Source: Cupriavidus cauae (lineage in GTDB: Bacteria; Pseudomonadota; Gammaproteobacteria; Burkholderiales; Burkholderiaceae). From it: 64,000 nucleotides of DNA. The notes beneath the pieces were generated by a model. The model was not told the DNA's origin, ran no database searches, and saw only the letters and a list, made by a program, of their open reading frames with translations. The stretch is from assembly GCF_008632125.1 (NCBI RefSeq), contig NZ_VWRN01000053.1, positions 1 through 64,000 on the forward strand. The letters are read 5' to 3'. Shown piece by piece: positions 43,590-52,361 of this stretch (position 1 is its first letter; each line of letters opens with the position of its first letter). Both the position numbers and the translations under genes were made by a program.

Positions 43590-45374
43590 TCAGAACTGCG
43601 CCTCGCTCAACGCCAGCGCCGCCGGCGCACCCGACACGATGGCATCGCGAATGCCTCCGGCCTGCGACAGCACGTGTTCGGCGAAGAAATGCGCGGTCGC
43701 GATCTTGGCCTCGTGGAAGGCCGGATCTTCGGCACGGCGGGCATCGGCGGCCAGCATCGCGCGTCCGAGCTGCCAGCCCGAGAACACGATGCCGCACAGC
43801 TTCAGATACGGCACGCTGCCGGCAAAGGCGGCGTTGGGATCGGTCTTGCCGTTGGTGACGATGAAGTCGATCGCCTGCTCTAGCGCGGCGCGACCCTTGG
43901 CCAGCTGCGCCTGCATCGCGGCGAACGGCGCGCCGCCGTGCGCGGCCAGCGCGGCCTCGGTCTCGGCAATGCGCGCGCAGATGCCGCGCGCCACGGCGCC
44001 GCCATCACGCACCGTCTTGCGGCCGACCAGGTCGTTGGCCTGGATCGCCGTGGTGCCCTCGTAGATCGGCAGGATGCGCGCGTCGCGATAGTGCTGCGCG
44101 GCGCCGGTCTCCTCGATGAAGCCCATGCCGCCGTGGACCTGCACGCCCAGGCTGGTCACATCGATCGACAGCTCGGTGCTCCAGCCCTTGATCACCGGCA
44201 CCAGGAATTCGTAGAACGCCTGGTTCTCGCGGCGCACCGCTTCGTCGGGATGCTGGTGCGCGATATCGCAGGCCGCCGCGCCGACATAGGCCAGCGCGCG
44301 CGCGCCTTCGGTCAGCGCGCGCATCGTCATCAGCATGCGCTTGACGTCGGGATGATGAATGATGGTGACCGCCTGCCGCGCCGAGCCGTCGACGGGGCGG
44401 CTCTGCACGCGCTCGCGCGCATAGGCCACGGCCTGCTGATAGGCGCGCTCGGACACCGCGATGCCCTGCATGCCGACCGAGAAGCGGGCCGCATTCATCA
44501 TGATGAACATGTACTCGAGGCCGCGGTTCTCCTCGCCGACCAGCGTGCCGATGGCGCCGCCATGGTCGCCGAACTGCAGCACCGCGGTCGGGCTGGCCTT
44601 GATGCCGAGCTTGTGCTCGATCGATACGCAATGCACGTCGTTGCGCGCGCCCAGCGAGCCGTCCTCGTTGACCAGGAACTTCGGCACGATGAACAGCGAG
44701 ATGCCCTTGACCCCTTCCGGCGCGTTCGGCGTCCTTGCCAGCACGAGATGGACGATGTTTTCCGCCATGTCGTGCTCGCCGTAGGTGATGAAGATCTTGG
44801 TGCCGAACAGCTTGTAGGTGCCGTCGCCCTGCGGCTCCGCGCGCGTGCGCACCGCGGCCAGGTCGGAGCCGGCCTGCGGCTCGGTCAGGTTCATCGTGCC
44901 GGTCCACTGGCCCGAGATCAGCCTGGGCAGGTAGGCCTGCCGCTGCGCGTCGCTGCCGGCGGTCAGCAGCGCCTCGATGGCGCCGTCGGTCAACAGCGGG
45001 CACAGCGCGAACGACAGATTGGCCGAGTTCAGCATCTCGTTGCAGGCGGTGGCGATCAGCTTGGGCAAACCCTGGCCGCCGAATTCCTGCGGATGCAGCA
45101 CGCCCTGCCAGCCGCCCTCGCCGAACTGGCGGAACGCATCCTTGAAGCCGGGCGTGGTGGTGACCGCGCCGTCCTTCCAGCTGCTCGGCTCGATATCGCC
45201 GGTGCGGTTCAGTGGCGCGATCACCTGCTCGGTGAACTTGGCCGCCTCCTCGAGCACCGCCTGCGCGGTGTCGGCCGTCGCTTCCTCGAAGCCCGGCAAT
45301 TGGCTGATGGCATCCAGCCCGGCCAGTTCGTTGATCGCGAACAGCATGTCCTTGAGCGGGGCGCGGTAGGTCAT
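43590..45374 (-). CDS. Acyl-CoA dehydrogenase with C-terminal extension domain
   Basis: A 594-residue flavoenzyme of the DmdC/AcdA-like group, longer than usual acyl-CoA dehydrogenases. The FAD-binding segment MNLTEPQAGSDL and the C-terminal dehydrogenase portion (VQVHGGMGFIEETGAAQHYRD) match. Residues 470-594 form the extra acetyl-CoA dehydrogenase-like C-terminal domain. IYEGTTAIQANDLVGRK contains the catalytic Glu. Electrons should pass to the EtfAB encoded just upstream (178-base gap). Chain-length preference cannot be told. Confidence 0.94.
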   Translation of the reverse strand: MTYRAPLKDMLFAINELAGLDAISQLPGFEEATADTAQAVLEEAAKFTEQVIAPLNRTGDIEPSSWKDGAVTTTPGFKDAFRQFGEGGWQGVLHPQEFGGQGLPKLIATACNEMLNSANLSFALCPLLTDGAIEALLTAGSDAQRQAYLPRLISGQWTGTMNLTEPQAGSDLAAVRTRAEPQGDGTYKLFGTKIFITYGEHDMAENIVHLVLARTPNAPEGVKGISLFIVPKFLVNEDGSLGARNDVHCVSIEHKLGIKASPTAVLQFGDHGGAIGTLVGEENRGLEYMFIMMNAARFSVGMQGIAVSERAYQQAVAYARERVQSRPVDGSARQAVTIIHHPDVKRMLMTMRALTEGARALAYVGAAACDIAHQHPDEAVRRENQAFYEFLVPVIKGWSTELSIDVTSLGVQVHGGMGFIEETGAAQHYRDARILPIYEGTTAIQANDLVGRKTVRDGGAVARGICARIAETEAALAAHGGAPFAAMQAQLAKGRAALEQAIDFIVTNGKTDPNAAFAGSVPYLKLCGIVFSGWQLGRAMLAADARRAEDPAFHEAKIATAHFFAEHVLSQAGGIRDAIVSGAPAALALSEAQF

Positions 45375-45552
45375 CGAAGTCTCCGTTATCGCAATGGGTC
45401 GCGGCAGTTGGCTGAGGGCGACCGTTCGATGCAGCGTATAAAAAAGCCGCTCGCGGGCGGGCCCGGAACGGCTTGTCTTGGCTTTTCTTTTTCTTGTGTC
45501 GGCTGGCTCGATCCTGCCGCGGCACCGGGCGGCGCCGCGGCAGGGCTGGCGA

Positions 45553-46488
45553 TCAGCCCAGGGCCGCCACCAGCTCCGGCACCACGGTGTTCAGGTCGCC
45601 CACCAGGCCGTAGTCGGCGACCGAGAAGATCGGCGCCTCGGCGTCCTTGTTGATCGCGACGATCACCTTGGAGTCCTTCATGCCGGCCAGATGCTGGATC
45701 GCGCCCGAGATACCGACGGCGATATACAGCTGCGGCGCGACGATCTTGCCGGTCTGGCCGACCTGGTAATCGTTCGGCACGAAGCCGGCGTCCACCGCGG
45801 CACGCGAGGCGCCCAGCGCGGCGCCCAGCTTGTCGGCCAGCGGGGTCAGCACCTTGGTGTAGTTCTCGCCCGAGCCGACGCCCCGGCCGCCCGACACGAT
45901 GATCTTGGCGGCGGTCAGTTCCGGACGATCGCTCTTGGTCACTTCACGCGACACGAATTGCGAGATGCCGGCATCGGCCACGGCGGGCACGGTGTCGACC
46001 GAGGCCGAGCCGCCTTCCGCGGCGGCGGGATCGAACGCGGTGCCGCGCACGGTGATCACCTTGATCTTGTCCGACGACTTGACCGTGGCGATCGCGTTGC
46101 CGGCATAGATCGGGCGCTCGAAGGTGTCCGGGCCGTCGACCTTGGTGATGTCCGACAGCTGGGCCACGTCCAGCTTGGCGGCGACGCGCGGCAGCACGTT
46201 CTTGCCGTAGGCGGTGGCCGGAGCCAGGATGTGGCTGTAGTCGCTGGCGATCGCCAGCACCTGCTCGGCGACGTTCTCGGCCAGGCCTTCGCCGAAGTAC
46301 GGCGCATCGGCCAGCAGCACCTTGGCGACGCCGGCGATCTTCGCGGCGGCTTCGGCGGCGGCCTGGGCGTTGGCGCCGGCAACCAGCACGTGGACGTCGC
46401 CGCCGCACTGGGCCGCGGCGGTCACGGTGTTCAGGGTCGCGCCCTTGATCGATTGATTGTCGTGTTCAGCAATGACGAGTGCAGTCAT
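45553..46488 (-). CDS. etfA: Electron transfer flavoprotein subunit alpha
   Basis: A 311-residue FAD-carrying subunit that passes electrons from acyl-CoA dehydrogenases to ETF-quinone oxidoreductase. The C-terminal FAD domain carries VSGGRGVGSGENY, GASRAAVDAGFVP and QVGQTGKIVAPQLYIAVGISGA, the family signature. The start MTALVIAEHDN is usual. It lies 20 bases after etfB on the same strand. Confidence 0.96.
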   Translation of the reverse strand: MTALVIAEHDNQSIKGATLNTVTAAAQCGGDVHVLVAGANAQAAAEAAAKIAGVAKVLLADAPYFGEGLAENVAEQVLAIASDYSHILAPATAYGKNVLPRVAAKLDVAQLSDITKVDGPDTFERPIYAGNAIATVKSSDKIKVITVRGTAFDPAAAEGGSASVDTVPAVADAGISQFVSREVTKSDRPELTAAKIIVSGGRGVGSGENYTKVLTPLADKLGAALGASRAAVDAGFVPNDYQVGQTGKIVAPQLYIAVGISGAIQHLAGMKDSKVIVAINKDAEAPIFSVADYGLVGDLNTVVPELVAALG

Positions 46489-46508
46489 GTTCGTATCTCC
46501 TGGCGCGC

Positions 46509-47258
46509 TTAGATGACCTTGGCTTCGTTCTTGAGCTTCTGCACCAGCGTCGCGACGTCCGGCACCATCACACCCGCGCTGCGCTTGGGCGGCTCGACGA
46601 CCTTCAGCGTCTGCAGACGCGGCGCCACGTCGACGCCCAGGTCTTCCGGCTTCACGGTTTCCAGCGGCTTCTTCTTGGCCTTCATGATGTTCGGCAGCGT
46701 GACGTAGCGCGGCTCGTTCAGGCGCAGGTCGGTGGTCACCACCGCCGGCAGCTTGACCGACAGCGTTTCCAGGCCGCCGTCGACTTCGCGCGTCACCGAG
46801 GCCTTGCCGTCGGCGATCACGACCTTCGAGGCGAAGGTCGCCTGCGGCAGGCCGGCCAGCGCGGCCACCATCTGGCCGGTCTGGTTGGAGTCGTCGTCGA
46901 TGGCCTGCTTGCCCAGGATCACCAGCTGCGGCTGCTCCTTGTCGATCAGCGCCTTCAGCAGCTTGGCCACGGCCAGCGGCTGCAGGTCTTCGCTGCTCTC
47001 GACCAGGATGCCGCGGTCGGCGCCGATCGCCATCGCGGTGCGCAGCGTTTCCTGGCATTGCGCCACGCCGCAGGAGACCGCCACGACCTCGGTGGCCACG
47101 CCGGCTTCCTTCAAGCGGACCGCCTCTTCCACGGCGATCTCGTCGAACGGGTTCATGCTCATCTTCACGTTGGCCAGGTCGACGCCCGAGCCATCGGACT
47201 TCACACGGACCTTGACGTTGTAGTCAACCACGCGCTTGACTGCGACGAGTACTTTCAT
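46509..47258 (-). CDS. etfB: Electron transfer flavoprotein subunit beta
   Basis: A 249-residue AMP-binding subunit of the electron transfer flavoprotein. The start MKVLVAVKRVVDYNVKVRV, then MSMNPFDEIAVEEAVRLKE and ILGKQAIDDDSNQTGQMVA are diagnostic. First gene of the etfBA pair, with a good -10 upstream at 47300-47305. The C-terminal end KLKNEAKVI is normal. Confidence 0.96.
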   Translation of the reverse strand: MKVLVAVKRVVDYNVKVRVKSDGSGVDLANVKMSMNPFDEIAVEEAVRLKEAGVATEVVAVSCGVAQCQETLRTAMAIGADRGILVESSEDLQPLAVAKLLKALIDKEQPQLVILGKQAIDDDSNQTGQMVAALAGLPQATFASKVVIADGKASVTREVDGGLETLSVKLPAVVTTDLRLNEPRYVTLPNIMKAKKKPLETVKPEDLGVDVAPRLQTLKVVEPPKRSAGVMVPDVATLVQKLKNEAKVI

Positions 47259-47299
47259 GCGCTCACTCCACTGATTGTCAGAAATTTGGTTCGCTCGCC

Positions 47300-47305
47300 A
47301 TTATA
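47300..47305 (-). promoter_or_regulatory. Putative -10 box of etfBA
   Basis: On the minus strand TATAAT stands about 40 bases before etfB. The -35 region is weak. Confidence 0.45.
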
Positions 47306-47367
47306 ACCACCGGGTCGGCGGCGCCCGGAATTTTCGAACGACCGTACTATTTTATAGGCAAAGAATT

Positions 47368-47384
47368 GCCGGGCATAGCCCGGC
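47368..47384. other. GC hairpin between metQ and etfB
   Basis: GCCGGGC-ata-GCCCGGC forms a seven-pair stem in the 266-base gap between the metQ-like gene and etfB. It could end metQ transcription, but there is no long T-run. Confidence 0.35.
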
Positions 47385-47524
47385 AGGCGATTTCGGTCGA
47401 TGACTTCGCCGATCACTGAGCCGCTTGTTGACCGGTATTGTGCCGCAGAAAACCCTTCACGGCACAGACGTGACGGCCGGTTTCGAGGTTTTGTTCGATA
47501 CCCGGCCGCACGTGCGGGGCCGGC

Positions 47525-48322
47525 TTACCAGGCCGTGATCACCGACTCCTTGAACGTCTTGGTGACGTAGTCCTTGATCTCCGGCGAGTGGTAGGCCTTG
47601 ATCAGCTTGGCGACCCACGGCTTGTTCTTGTCGGCCTCGCGCACGGCGATCAGGTTGGCGTACGGACCCTTCGGACCTTCCATCGCGATCGCGTCCTTGG
47701 TCGGCGACAGGCCGGCCGATTCTGCGTAGTTGCCGTTGATCGCGGCGGCATCCAGGTCGTCCAGCGAGCGCGGCAGCTGCGCGGCGTCCAGTTCGACGAT
47801 GCGGATCTTCTTCGGATTCGCGACGATGTCCAGCGGCGTGGCCTTCAGGCCGGCATCCGCACGCAGCTTGATCACGCCCTTGCTCTGCAGCAGCAGCAGG
47901 CCGCGGCCGCCGTTGGTCGGATCGTTGGGCACGCCGACGCGGGCGCCCTGCTTGAGCTGGTCCAGCGACTTGATCTTCTTCGAGTAGACGCCCATCGGGA
48001 ACGTGACGGTGTAGCCGACGTTGGCGAACTTGTAGCCGCGGTCCTTCATCTGCGCCTCGAGATACGGCAGATGCTGATAGCTGTTGGCGTCGAGGTCGCC
48101 GGCGGCCAGCGCGGCGTTCGGCTGGATGTAGTCGCTGAACTCGACGACCTGGATATTGAGGCCATCCTTGGCGGCGACCTTCTTGACCTGTTCCATGATC
48201 TGGGCGTGCGGACCGCCGGTCACGCCGATCTTGATCGGCTTGTCCTGCGCCACCGCGGCGGTGGCGAGGCTGGCACCGAGCGCGGCGCCGATGATCCATT
48301 GCAGCAGGCTACGACGTTGCAT
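47525..48322 (-). CDS. metQ: MetQ/NlpA family substrate-binding protein
   Basis: A 265-residue periplasmic receptor for methionine (likely D- or L-). The start shows a signal peptide with cleavage near AVA-QD, and no lipobox, whereas many relatives are lipoproteins. The mature part begins IKIGVTGGPHAQIMEQV and has DANSYQHLPYL and NDPTNGGRGLLLLQ, typical of the family. Last of the metN-metI-metQ group (101-base gap after metI). Confidence 0.93.
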   Translation of the reverse strand: MQRRSLLQWIIGAALGASLATAAVAQDKPIKIGVTGGPHAQIMEQVKKVAAKDGLNIQVVEFSDYIQPNAALAAGDLDANSYQHLPYLEAQMKDRGYKFANVGYTVTFPMGVYSKKIKSLDQLKQGARVGVPNDPTNGGRGLLLLQSKGVIKLRADAGLKATPLDIVANPKKIRIVELDAAQLPRSLDDLDAAAINGNYAESAGLSPTKDAIAMEGPKGPYANLIAVREADKNKPWVAKLIKAYHSPEIKDYVTKTFKESVITAW

Positions 48323-48423
48323 GTCTGACTTCCTTTGCGATGCGTTCTGGGTTGAGTCTGGGATAAAGCAAAACGAAACGGGAAACGAAACGATACCGGC
48401 CGATGCCGATGCTGACGAGGCGC

Positions 48424-49077
48424 TCAGCGATGGCTGATCCGGCGGACCAGCCAGTCGCCGAAGCTCTGCACCGCCTGCACCAGCACGATCAGGATCAGCA
48501 CCACCGCCACCATCACCTCGGTGATGTAGCGCTGGTAGCCATAGCGGATGCCGAGGTCGCCCAGGCCGCCGCCGCCGATCGCGCCGGCCATCGCCGAATA
48601 GCCGACCAGGCTGACGAAGGTGATGGTCAGGCCGGCAACGATGCCGGGCATGGCCTCGGGCAGCAGCACCTTCCAGACGATCTGGCCGGTGCTCGCGCCC
48701 ATCGATTGCGCCGCCTCCACCAGGCCCTTGTCGACCTCGCGCAGCGCGCTCTCGACCAACCGCGCGATAAACGGAATCGCCGCGATCGTCAGCGGCACCA
48801 CCGCCGCCGCGGTGCCGATCGACGAACCGGCCAGGAAGCGGGTGAACGGGATCACCACCACCAGCAGGATGATGAACGGGATCGAGCGCACCGCGTTGAC
48901 GACCACGCCGATCAGCCGGTTGAACAAGGGGTGCGCCAGCGGGCCGCCCCGGTCGGTCAGATGCAGCACCACGCCGAGCGGTACGCCAAGCAGCGCGCCG
49001 ATCACGCCCGAGATGCCGACCATCACCAGGGTCTCGCCCAGCGAGGTCACAAACAGGTCGAACAGCTCAGACCACAT
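48424..49077 (-). CDS. metI: Methionine ABC transporter permease
   Basis: A 217-residue inner-membrane permease with five membrane segments. The signature NAVRSIPFIILLVVVIPFTR and the coupling loop EAAQSMGASTGQIVWKVLLPEAMPG are typical of MetI. The ATG at 49077 overlaps the end of metN by 11 bases. The ATPase MetN and receptor MetQ are adjacent. Confidence 0.95.
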   Translation of the reverse strand: MWSELFDLFVTSLGETLVMVGISGVIGALLGVPLGVVLHLTDRGGPLAHPLFNRLIGVVVNAVRSIPFIILLVVVIPFTRFLAGSSIGTAAAVVPLTIAAIPFIARLVESALREVDKGLVEAAQSMGASTGQIVWKVLLPEAMPGIVAGLTITFVSLVGYSAMAGAIGGGGLGDLGIRYGYQRYITEVMVAVVLILIVLVQAVQSFGDWLVRRISHR

Positions 49078-50101
49078 GCTCGTATTCCTCCACCACCACG
49101 CCCTGCTCCTGCAGGAATGCCATTGCCGCCCGGACGTTCTCGGTCTCGCCGGTGGCCATGATGGCCAGCGAGCCGAAGGCCTGTCCCTGGATCTCGTCGA
49201 TATGCCCGTGCAGGATGTTGAAATCCAGCCCGTAGCGGCGGATCGCCTGCGCCAGCACCGGCTGGTCGACGCCCTCGCCGGTGAACGCCAGACGGTAGAC
49301 ATGGTCGCGCCCGTTGCCGAGCCGGCTCTCGACGCGCTTGAGCACGCTCGGCGGCAGCTCCTGCGCGATCACGTCGCCGATCATCGCGCGCGTGACCGCG
49401 TGCTGCGGCCGCAGGAAGACATCGATGACCTGGCCCTGCTCGACCACGCAGCCGGCATCGAGCACCGCGACGCGATCGCAGACCTGCTTGATGACCTCCA
49501 TCTGGTGCGTGATCATCACGATGGTCAGCCCCAGGTCGCGATTGATCTGCTTGAGCAGGTCGAGGATGGACCGCGTGGTTTCCGGGTCGAGCGCCGAGGT
49601 GGCCTCGTCCGACAGCAGCACCTTGGGCTTGCTGGCAAGGGCCCGCGCAATGCCGACGCGCTGCTTCTGGCCGCCGCTGATCTGCGCCGGATAACGGTCC
49701 TTCAGCGCCGACAGGCCCACCAGGTCCAGCAGCGGCAGCACCGTCGCCGCGATCTCGTCGCGGCTCTTGCCGGCCAGTTCCAGCGGCAGCGCCACGTTGT
49801 CATAGACGGTTCGCGAGGACAGCAGGTTGAAATGCTGGAAAATCATGCCGATGTCGCGGCGCGCCAGCCGCAGCGCGGACGAGTCCAGCGCGGTTAGATC
49901 CTGCCCGGCGACGATCACGCGGCCGGCGGTCGGACGGTTCAGCAGGTTGATGGCGCGCACCAGCGTACTTTTGCCGGCGCCGCTGCGGCCGATGATGCCG
50001 AAGATTTCGCCGGCCGCGATGGACAGGCTGACATCCCGCAAAGCGTGCACATCCCCGGTCGCACCGGGGAATCGCTGCGAGAGACCTTGCAGTTCGATCA
50101 T
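49067..50101 (-). CDS. metN: Methionine ABC transporter ATP-binding protein
   Basis: A 344-residue ATPase that powers methionine uptake. Walker A is GRSGAGKST, the signature is ISGGQKQRVGIARAL, and Walker B is VLLSDEATSALD. The C-terminal 100 residues form the NIL domain that senses methionine and inhibits transport. First gene of the operon. No S-adenosylmethionine riboswitch was recognised in the 198-base gap before it. Confidence 0.96.
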   Translation of the reverse strand: MIELQGLSQRFPGATGDVHALRDVSLSIAAGEIFGIIGRSGAGKSTLVRAINLLNRPTAGRVIVAGQDLTALDSSALRLARRDIGMIFQHFNLLSSRTVYDNVALPLELAGKSRDEIAATVLPLLDLVGLSALKDRYPAQISGGQKQRVGIARALASKPKVLLSDEATSALDPETTRSILDLLKQINRDLGLTIVMITHQMEVIKQVCDRVAVLDAGCVVEQGQVIDVFLRPQHAVTRAMIGDVIAQELPPSVLKRVESRLGNGRDHVYRLAFTGEGVDQPVLAQAIRRYGLDFNILHGHIDEIQGQAFGSLAIMATGETENVRAAMAFLQEQGVVVEEYEHVV

Positions 50102-50299
50102 GAGACAGAGCGAAAAGAAAACGGCAACAGCCGGGACGGGGTCTCCAGCGCTGCTGCCGCATTTATCGTTTTTGGATGTAACGGGCTATTTTAAGCGATC
50201 CGCTTCTTACCAGAAACGACTTTTTGCCGATGTCTTTAGACGAAAAGGGAATAAGGCCCCGTTTCCGAGTGCCGAGATGTCAACTCTGGATCCTCTGGA

Positions 50300-51106
50300 T
50301 CAACCCGAACGCCAGGACGGCGGCCGCTTGTCGATGAATGCCTGCACGCCCTCCAGCGCCGATTCGTCCATCATGTTGCACGCCATGGTCTGCCCGGCAA
50401 GCTGATAGGCGGCCTCGACGCCCATTTCGAGCTGGCGGTAGAACAGCCCCTTGCCGGCCGCGATGGCTGCCGCCGGCTTGGCGCAGATGCTGGCGGCCAG
50501 CTTCGCCACCTCCCCATCCAGTTCGGCGGCCGGCACCACGCGATTGACCAGGCCGCGCGCCTGCGCCTCGTGGGCGCCGATCATCTCGCCGGTCAGCAGC
50601 ATCTCCAACGCGTGCTTGCGATGCAGATTGCGCGACAGCGCCACGCCGGGCGTCGAGCAGAACAGGCCCAGGTTGACGCCCGACACCGCAAAGCGCGCGT
50701 CGTCGGCGGCCACCGCCAGGTCGCACATCGCCACCAGCTGGCAGCCGGCCGCGGTGGCGATGCCGTGCACGCGCGCGATCACCGGCTGCGGCATGCGCTG
50801 GATCGCCAGCATCATGCGGGTGCAGCGGTCGAACAGGCGGCGGTAGTAATCGTGCGAAGGCTGGGCGCGCATCTCGCGCAGATCGTGCCCGGCGCAGAAG
50901 GCGCGCCCCGCGCCGGCCAGCACCACGACCCGCACGGCGGGATCGGCGGCGATGCGGGTCAGCGCCTCGGTCACCGCGTCGATCAGCGCCTCCGACAACG
51001 CGTTGAAGGCGTCGGGACGTTGCAGCGTCAGGCGCAGCACGCCCGGGGCATCTTCGCTTTGCGCCAGCAGCGCACTGGCGGCTTGGGCTTGTTCCGATTC
51101 GGCCAT
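50300..51106 (-). CDS. Enoyl-CoA hydratase/isomerase
   Basis: A 268-residue crotonase-fold enzyme. The oxyanion-hole motif GRAFCAGHDLREM and the second half VHGIATAAGCQLVAMCDLA are clear. In true hydratases two Glu residues are catalytic. Here VNLGLFCSTPGVAL has no obvious second Glu (the site is Cys/Ser/Thr), so another crotonase reaction is possible. The ATG has AGGAG upstream. It lies downstream of the histone deacetylase-like gene. Confidence 0.88.
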   Translation of the reverse strand: MAESEQAQAASALLAQSEDAPGVLRLTLQRPDAFNALSEALIDAVTEALTRIAADPAVRVVVLAGAGRAFCAGHDLREMRAQPSHDYYRRLFDRCTRMMLAIQRMPQPVIARVHGIATAAGCQLVAMCDLAVAADDARFAVSGVNLGLFCSTPGVALSRNLHRKHALEMLLTGEMIGAHEAQARGLVNRVVPAAELDGEVAKLAASICAKPAAAIAAGKGLFYRQLEMGVEAAYQLAGQTMACNMMDESALEGVQAFIDKRPPSWRSG

Positions 51107-51160
51107 GATCGTCTCCTGGTCTGCTGTTGTCCTGCTGCGGTGGCGCTTGCTGGAATCCGA

Positions 51161-51216
51161 CTTGTCGAAACCGGCTTGTCGAAACCGCCGTGTTCAAACC
51201 GGCTCGTTGAAAACCC
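51161..51216. repeat. 14-bp tandem repeat, four units
   Basis: Units cttgtcgaaaccgg, cttgtcgaaaccgc, cgtgttcaaaccgg, ctcgttgaaaaccc follow each other in the gap between the enoyl-CoA hydratase and histone deacetylase-like genes. Confidence 0.7.
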
Positions 51217-51239
51217 GCCCATCGCTGGGCCGGCTCGCC

Positions 51240-52163
51240 CTAGCGCTCCAGCAGCACCTTCAGATGCGCCAGCACGCTGCGCCCCAGCGCGCTGAGGTTG
51301 TAGCCGCCTTCGAGGCAGCTGACGATGCGTCCCTGCGCGTGCAGCCGCGCCAGCGTCATCAGCTCGGCCGTGATCCACGCATAGTCCTGCTCGACCAGCC
51401 CCATCTGGCCGAGGTCGTCCTCGCGATGCGCGTCGAAGCCCGCCGAGATGAACAGCATCTGCGGGCGGAAGGCCTGCAGCCGCGGCATCCAGATGGTCTC
51501 GACCACCTCGCGCACCGCCATGCCGTTGGTATAGGCCGGCAGCGGAATATTGGCCATGTTGTTGGCCACGTGCTCGGTGCCGCTGTACGGGTAGAACGGA
51601 TGCTGGAAGAAGCTGCACATCAGCACGCGCTCGTCGCCGCGAAATGCGGCCTCGGTGCCGTTGCCGTGATGGACATCGAAGTCGATGATCGCCACGCGTT
51701 CGAGCCCGTGCGCGTCGAGCGCATGGCGGGCGGCAATGGCGACGTTGTTGTAGAAGCAGAAGCCCATCGCGCGATCGGGCTCGGCGTGGTGGCCCGGCGG
51801 CCGCACGCAGCAGAAGGCGTTCTCCAGCTCGCCGGCGATCACCGCGTCGGTGGCCGCCACCGCGGCGCCCGCCGCATGCGTGGCCGCCGCCAGCGTATGC
51901 GCGTTCATTGCGGTATCGGGATCGATCGCATGGTAGCCGCTGGCGGGACTGGCTTCGTGCAGCCCGTCGACATAGCCGGGCAGATGCACGCGCTCGATCT
52001 GCTCGCGGCTGGCCGCGGGCGCCTCGCGGCGGTCCAGCAGGCCGTCGATGCCGTGCGAGATCAGATGGTCTTCGATGGCGGTCAGGCGTTCCGGGCACTC
52101 GGGATGGAACTGCCCCATCTCGTGCAGCAGGAATTCGGGATGCGTGTAGTAGCCGGTCGGCAT
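51240..52163 (-). CDS. Histone deacetylase-like amidohydrolase
   Basis: A 307-residue zinc hydrolase of the class II histone deacetylase/acetylpolyamine amidohydrolase fold. It has RPPGHHAE (His125-His126), the metal ligands in DFDVHHGNGT (Asp163, His165), SAGFDAHRED with the third ligand, and EGGYN with the catalytic Tyr. In bacteria such enzymes act on acetylated polyamines or proteins; the substrate here is unknown. It stands alone, upstream of the crotonase gene, and diverges from mltB. Confidence 0.92.
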   Translation of the reverse strand: MPTGYYTHPEFLLHEMGQFHPECPERLTAIEDHLISHGIDGLLDRREAPAASREQIERVHLPGYVDGLHEASPASGYHAIDPDTAMNAHTLAAATHAAGAAVAATDAVIAGELENAFCCVRPPGHHAEPDRAMGFCFYNNVAIAARHALDAHGLERVAIIDFDVHHGNGTEAAFRGDERVLMCSFFQHPFYPYSGTEHVANNMANIPLPAYTNGMAVREVVETIWMPRLQAFRPQMLFISAGFDAHREDDLGQMGLVEQDYAWITAELMTLARLHAQGRIVSCLEGGYNLSALGRSVLAHLKVLLER

Positions 52164-52332
52164 GGGAATTCGGCGCGTTTATCGAGGCGTTGTTGGGCGC
52201 GTGGCGGGCACTTCGTCGAGTGCGCCGCTGTCTCCATCCCCGTACGTTAGCACAGCGGATGGCCCGCAACGCGATGGCCGCTCGCGGCGCCGGTCGTATC
52301 GTTCCGTGATGTTTTGCGCCGGATGCGTCCGC

Positions 52333-52338
52333 TATACT
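52333..52338 (+). promoter_or_regulatory. Putative -10 box of mltB
   Basis: TATACT lies 24 bases before the mltB start, giving a short leader with an AAAGGA ribosome site. The -35 is unclear. Confidence 0.45.
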
Positions 52339-52361
52339 CGGTCCGACTTGCAAAGGACACC

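Noticed and set aside
50102..50299. S-adenosylmethionine riboswitch before metN
   Set aside because: I saw no conserved riboswitch core or terminator pair in this 198-base gap.
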